From Dokdonella sp. (GTDB taxonomy: Bacteria; Pseudomonadota; Gammaproteobacteria; Xanthomonadales; Rhodanobacteraceae): DNA of 64,000 nucleotides. Shown here in pieces: positions 62,429-64,000 of the stretch. A model generated the notes under the pieces. It made no database searches and was not told where the DNA came from. It saw only the letters and a program-made list of their open reading frames with translations. The stretch covers positions 82,163 to 146,162 of the forward strand of contig JAHCAR010000009.1 of assembly GCA_019634795.1 (NCBI GenBank), read 5' to 3'. The position numbers and the translations under genes are program-made. Each line of letters begins with the position of its first letter. Positions within the stretch are counted from its first letter, which is position 1.

Positions 62429-63838
62429 ATGAATAGCGAACCCGAGCTGGATCTCCCTGCCCTCCTCGACCGCCAGCGTGCGGCCTGGCAGGCCTGCGTA
62501 CCGAGCCCGGCCCAGCGCCTGCGTGATCTCGGCGCCCTGCGCGAAGTGCTGCGTCGCCGCTTCGACGAGCTGGTCGCCGCGATGAGCGCCGATTTCGGCC
62601 GCCGCTCGACGCATGAAAGCCGGCTCACCGACGGCATGACCGTACTCCACGAGATCGACTTCATGCGCAAGCGGCTGGCGCGCTGGTCGCGCTCGCGCCA
62701 TCGCCTCGCCGACTGGCTGTTCTGGCCGGCGCGGACCGAAGTGCAGTACCGGCCGCTCGGCGTGGTCGGCATCATTTCGCCGTGGAACTACCCGGTCAAC
62801 CTGGCCCTGATCCCGCTGGTTTCGGCGATTGCCGCCGGCAACCACGTCATGCTCAAGCCCTCCGAGCACACGCCGCGCACCTCCGCCTTGCTGCGCGACC
62901 TGCTCGCCGAAGTGTTTCCCGAAGAACGCGTCGCCACGGTGCTCGGCGATGCCGGGGTCGCTGCGCGTTTCGCCGGCCTGCCGTTCGATCATCTGTTCTT
63001 CACCGGGTCCACCGCGGTCGGGCGCAAGGTCATGGCCGCGGCCGCGCCGAACCTGACCCCGGTCACCCTCGAACTCGGTGGCAAGTCGCCGGCGATCGTC
63101 GCCCCGGACTATCCGGTCGAGACCGCGGCTACCCGGATCGCCGCAGGCAAGCTGCTCAACGCCGGCCAGACCTGCATCGCCCCGGACTACGTGCTGGTGC
63201 CGAATGACCGGCGCGGCGCCTTCGTCGCCGCGCTGCGCGACTACGTGGCCCGACACTATCCCCGGCTCAAGGACGGTCCGGACTACACCAGCATCATCCA
63301 CGACGCGCATTACCAGCGCCTGCAGGCGCTGGTCGAGGAGGCGCGCGCGGCCGGCGCCGCCATCGAGACCTTTCCCGACGCGTCCGCACATGACCCTGAG
63401 CGGCGCATCTTCGCACCCACCGTCATCGTCGATCCGGGGCCGGACCTGCGGGTCATGCAGGAGGAAATCTTCGGGCCGGTGCTGCCGGTACTCGGCTACG
63501 AACGGATCGAGGACGCGATCGCCTTCGTCAATGCACGGCCACGGCCGCTGGCCCTGTATCACTTCGATCAGGATCGCCGGCGTACCCGGCAGGTGCTCGC
63601 GGCGACCCTGGCCGGCGGCGTCACCGTCAACGACTGCGTGCTGCATATCGCCCAGAGCAACCTGCCGTTCGGCGGTGTCGGTCCGTCCGGCATGGGCCAT
63701 TATCACGGCCACGCCGGCTTCCTGACCTTCTCCAAGCAGATGCCGGTACTGCACCAGGCGCGCTGGTCGTCGATGGCCTTGATGCGTCCGCCCTATGGGA
63801 AGCTGGCCGACTTCCTGGCCCGCTTCCTGACCCGCTAG
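62429..63838 (+). CDS. Coniferyl aldehyde dehydrogenase-type aldehyde dehydrogenase
   Basis: A 469-residue NAD(P)+-dependent aldehyde dehydrogenase. SPWNYPVNLALIPLVSAIAA near residue 115, the NAD-binding HLFFTGSTAVGRKVMAAAAP near 190, the catalytic Glu in LTPVTLELGGKSPAIVAPDY and the catalytic Cys in LLNAGQTCIAPDYVLVP near 247 are all present. The short N-terminus and C-terminal SPFGGVGPSG-like VNDCVLHIAQSNLPFGGVGP fit the coniferyl aldehyde and fatty-aldehyde class. The substrate is inferred from resemblance to CalB-type enzymes. The TAG stop is inside the left CTAG of the MITE that follows. Confidence 0.88.
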   Translation: MNSEPELDLPALLDRQRAAWQACVPSPAQRLRDLGALREVLRRRFDELVAAMSADFGRRSTHESRLTDGMTVLHEIDFMRKRLARWSRSRHRLADWLFWPARTEVQYRPLGVVGIISPWNYPVNLALIPLVSAIAAGNHVMLKPSEHTPRTSALLRDLLAEVFPEERVATVLGDAGVAARFAGLPFDHLFFTGSTAVGRKVMAAAAPNLTPVTLELGGKSPAIVAPDYPVETAATRIAAGKLLNAGQTCIAPDYVLVPNDRRGAFVAALRDYVARHYPRLKDGPDYTSIIHDAHYQRLQALVEEARAAGAAIETFPDASAHDPERRIFAPTVIVDPGPDLRVMQEEIFGPVLPVLGYERIEDAIAFVNARPRPLALYHFDQDRRRTRQVLAATLAGGVTVNDCVLHIAQSNLPFGGVGPSGMGHYHGHAGFLTFSKQMPVLHQARWSSMALMRPPYGKLADFLARFLTR

Positions 63839-63996
63839 TGTGGTGTCCCGCAAATAACGCGAAGAAATGCCGGATGGATTTCATGGCGAGACAAGGCGCG
63901 AGGAGGAGTCATAGTGGGCACTATGGCGACGACGAGCAACGCAGTATCGCCGTGAAAGACGCCGGAATTATTTGATGGTATTTGTGGGACACCACA
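63839..63996. mobile_element. 158-bp MITE with TGTGGTGTCCC inverted ends and CTAG duplication
   Basis: The left end TGTGGTGTCCCGCAAATA (63839-63856) returns inverted at 63979-63996 (TATTTGTGGGACACCACA), with one mismatch. CTAG flanks both sides (63835-63838 and 63997-64000). The middle holds a near-palindrome around CATAGTGGGCACTATG (63912-63927). No coding frame is present. The TIR differs from that of the MITE at 45383, so it is a second family with the same target preference. The right CTAG is the last base run of the window. Confidence 0.85.
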
Positions 63997-64000
63997 CTAG

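Overview
The window is GC-rich chromosomal DNA from a gammaproteobacterium. The gene content points to the Xanthomonadales/Lysobacterales, probably near Rhodanobacteraceae/Lysobacteraceae. The pointers are a xanthomonadin (aryl polyene) pigment locus with a XanB2-type chorismatase, the bioF-bioH-bioC and bioB-comF arrangement, GTAGGAGCG-type REP elements, Clp/CRP-type boxes, and a RiPP-like peptide system that I know from family names mainly in this order. No tRNA, rRNA, CRISPR array, prophage or plasmid gene was seen.

Layout. 1-6 kb: the end of an ABC exporter ATPase gene, ferredoxin-NADP reductase, a small membrane/XRE regulator/membrane module with a repeated operator-like motif, an S33 peptidase, and natAB. 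6-14 kb: aryl polyene pigment genes. A leftward run encodes two hotdog dehydratases, an MMPL exporter, a LolA-like carrier, a LpxL-like acyltransferase and a COG4648 membrane protein. Next to it lie a phosphopantetheinyl transferase, an acyl carrier protein and the XanB2-like enzyme. 14-21 kb: a Ser/Thr kinase behind a perfect CRP-type box, a REP cluster, uvrD, small membrane proteins and a pirin.

21-28.7 kb holds the most unusual system. Two transmembrane class III cyclase-like/TPR proteins have nearly identical 5' portions (3 differences in about 1.1 kb) and unrelated-looking 3' parts. Each is followed tail-to-tail by its own small NHLP-like precursor peptide, and a SagB-type peptide maturation dehydrogenase closes the locus. 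The two peptides share a leader up to a Lys-Leu-Asp-Gln motif and then diverge completely.

29-42 kb: mocA-xdhC, comM, ubiK, a PII gene behind an 18-bp palindrome, a TMEM165-type Mn exporter behind a yybP-ykoY (Mn2+) riboswitch, pldA, and the biotin genes bioC-bioH-(hypothetical)-bioF and bioB with an NDH-2-type dehydrogenase between them. 42-46 kb: comF, a membrane TIR-TPR protein behind a second perfect CRP box, a decayed gene, and a 284-bp MITE. 46-64 kb: ubiA with a long disordered N-terminus, rhomboid protease, gspB-gspA, a TPR protein, an acetyltransferase, oligopeptidase A, a cNMP-patatin protein, a FimX-like degenerate GGDEF-EAL protein, hemB, aroE, a Cys-cluster protein, a gamma carbonic anhydrase, an aldehyde dehydrogenase and a second, 158-bp MITE. 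Both MITEs sit exactly at CTAG stop-codon sites, with CTAG target duplications.

Coordinates and translations were read directly. Family names come from motif recognition, not database searches.
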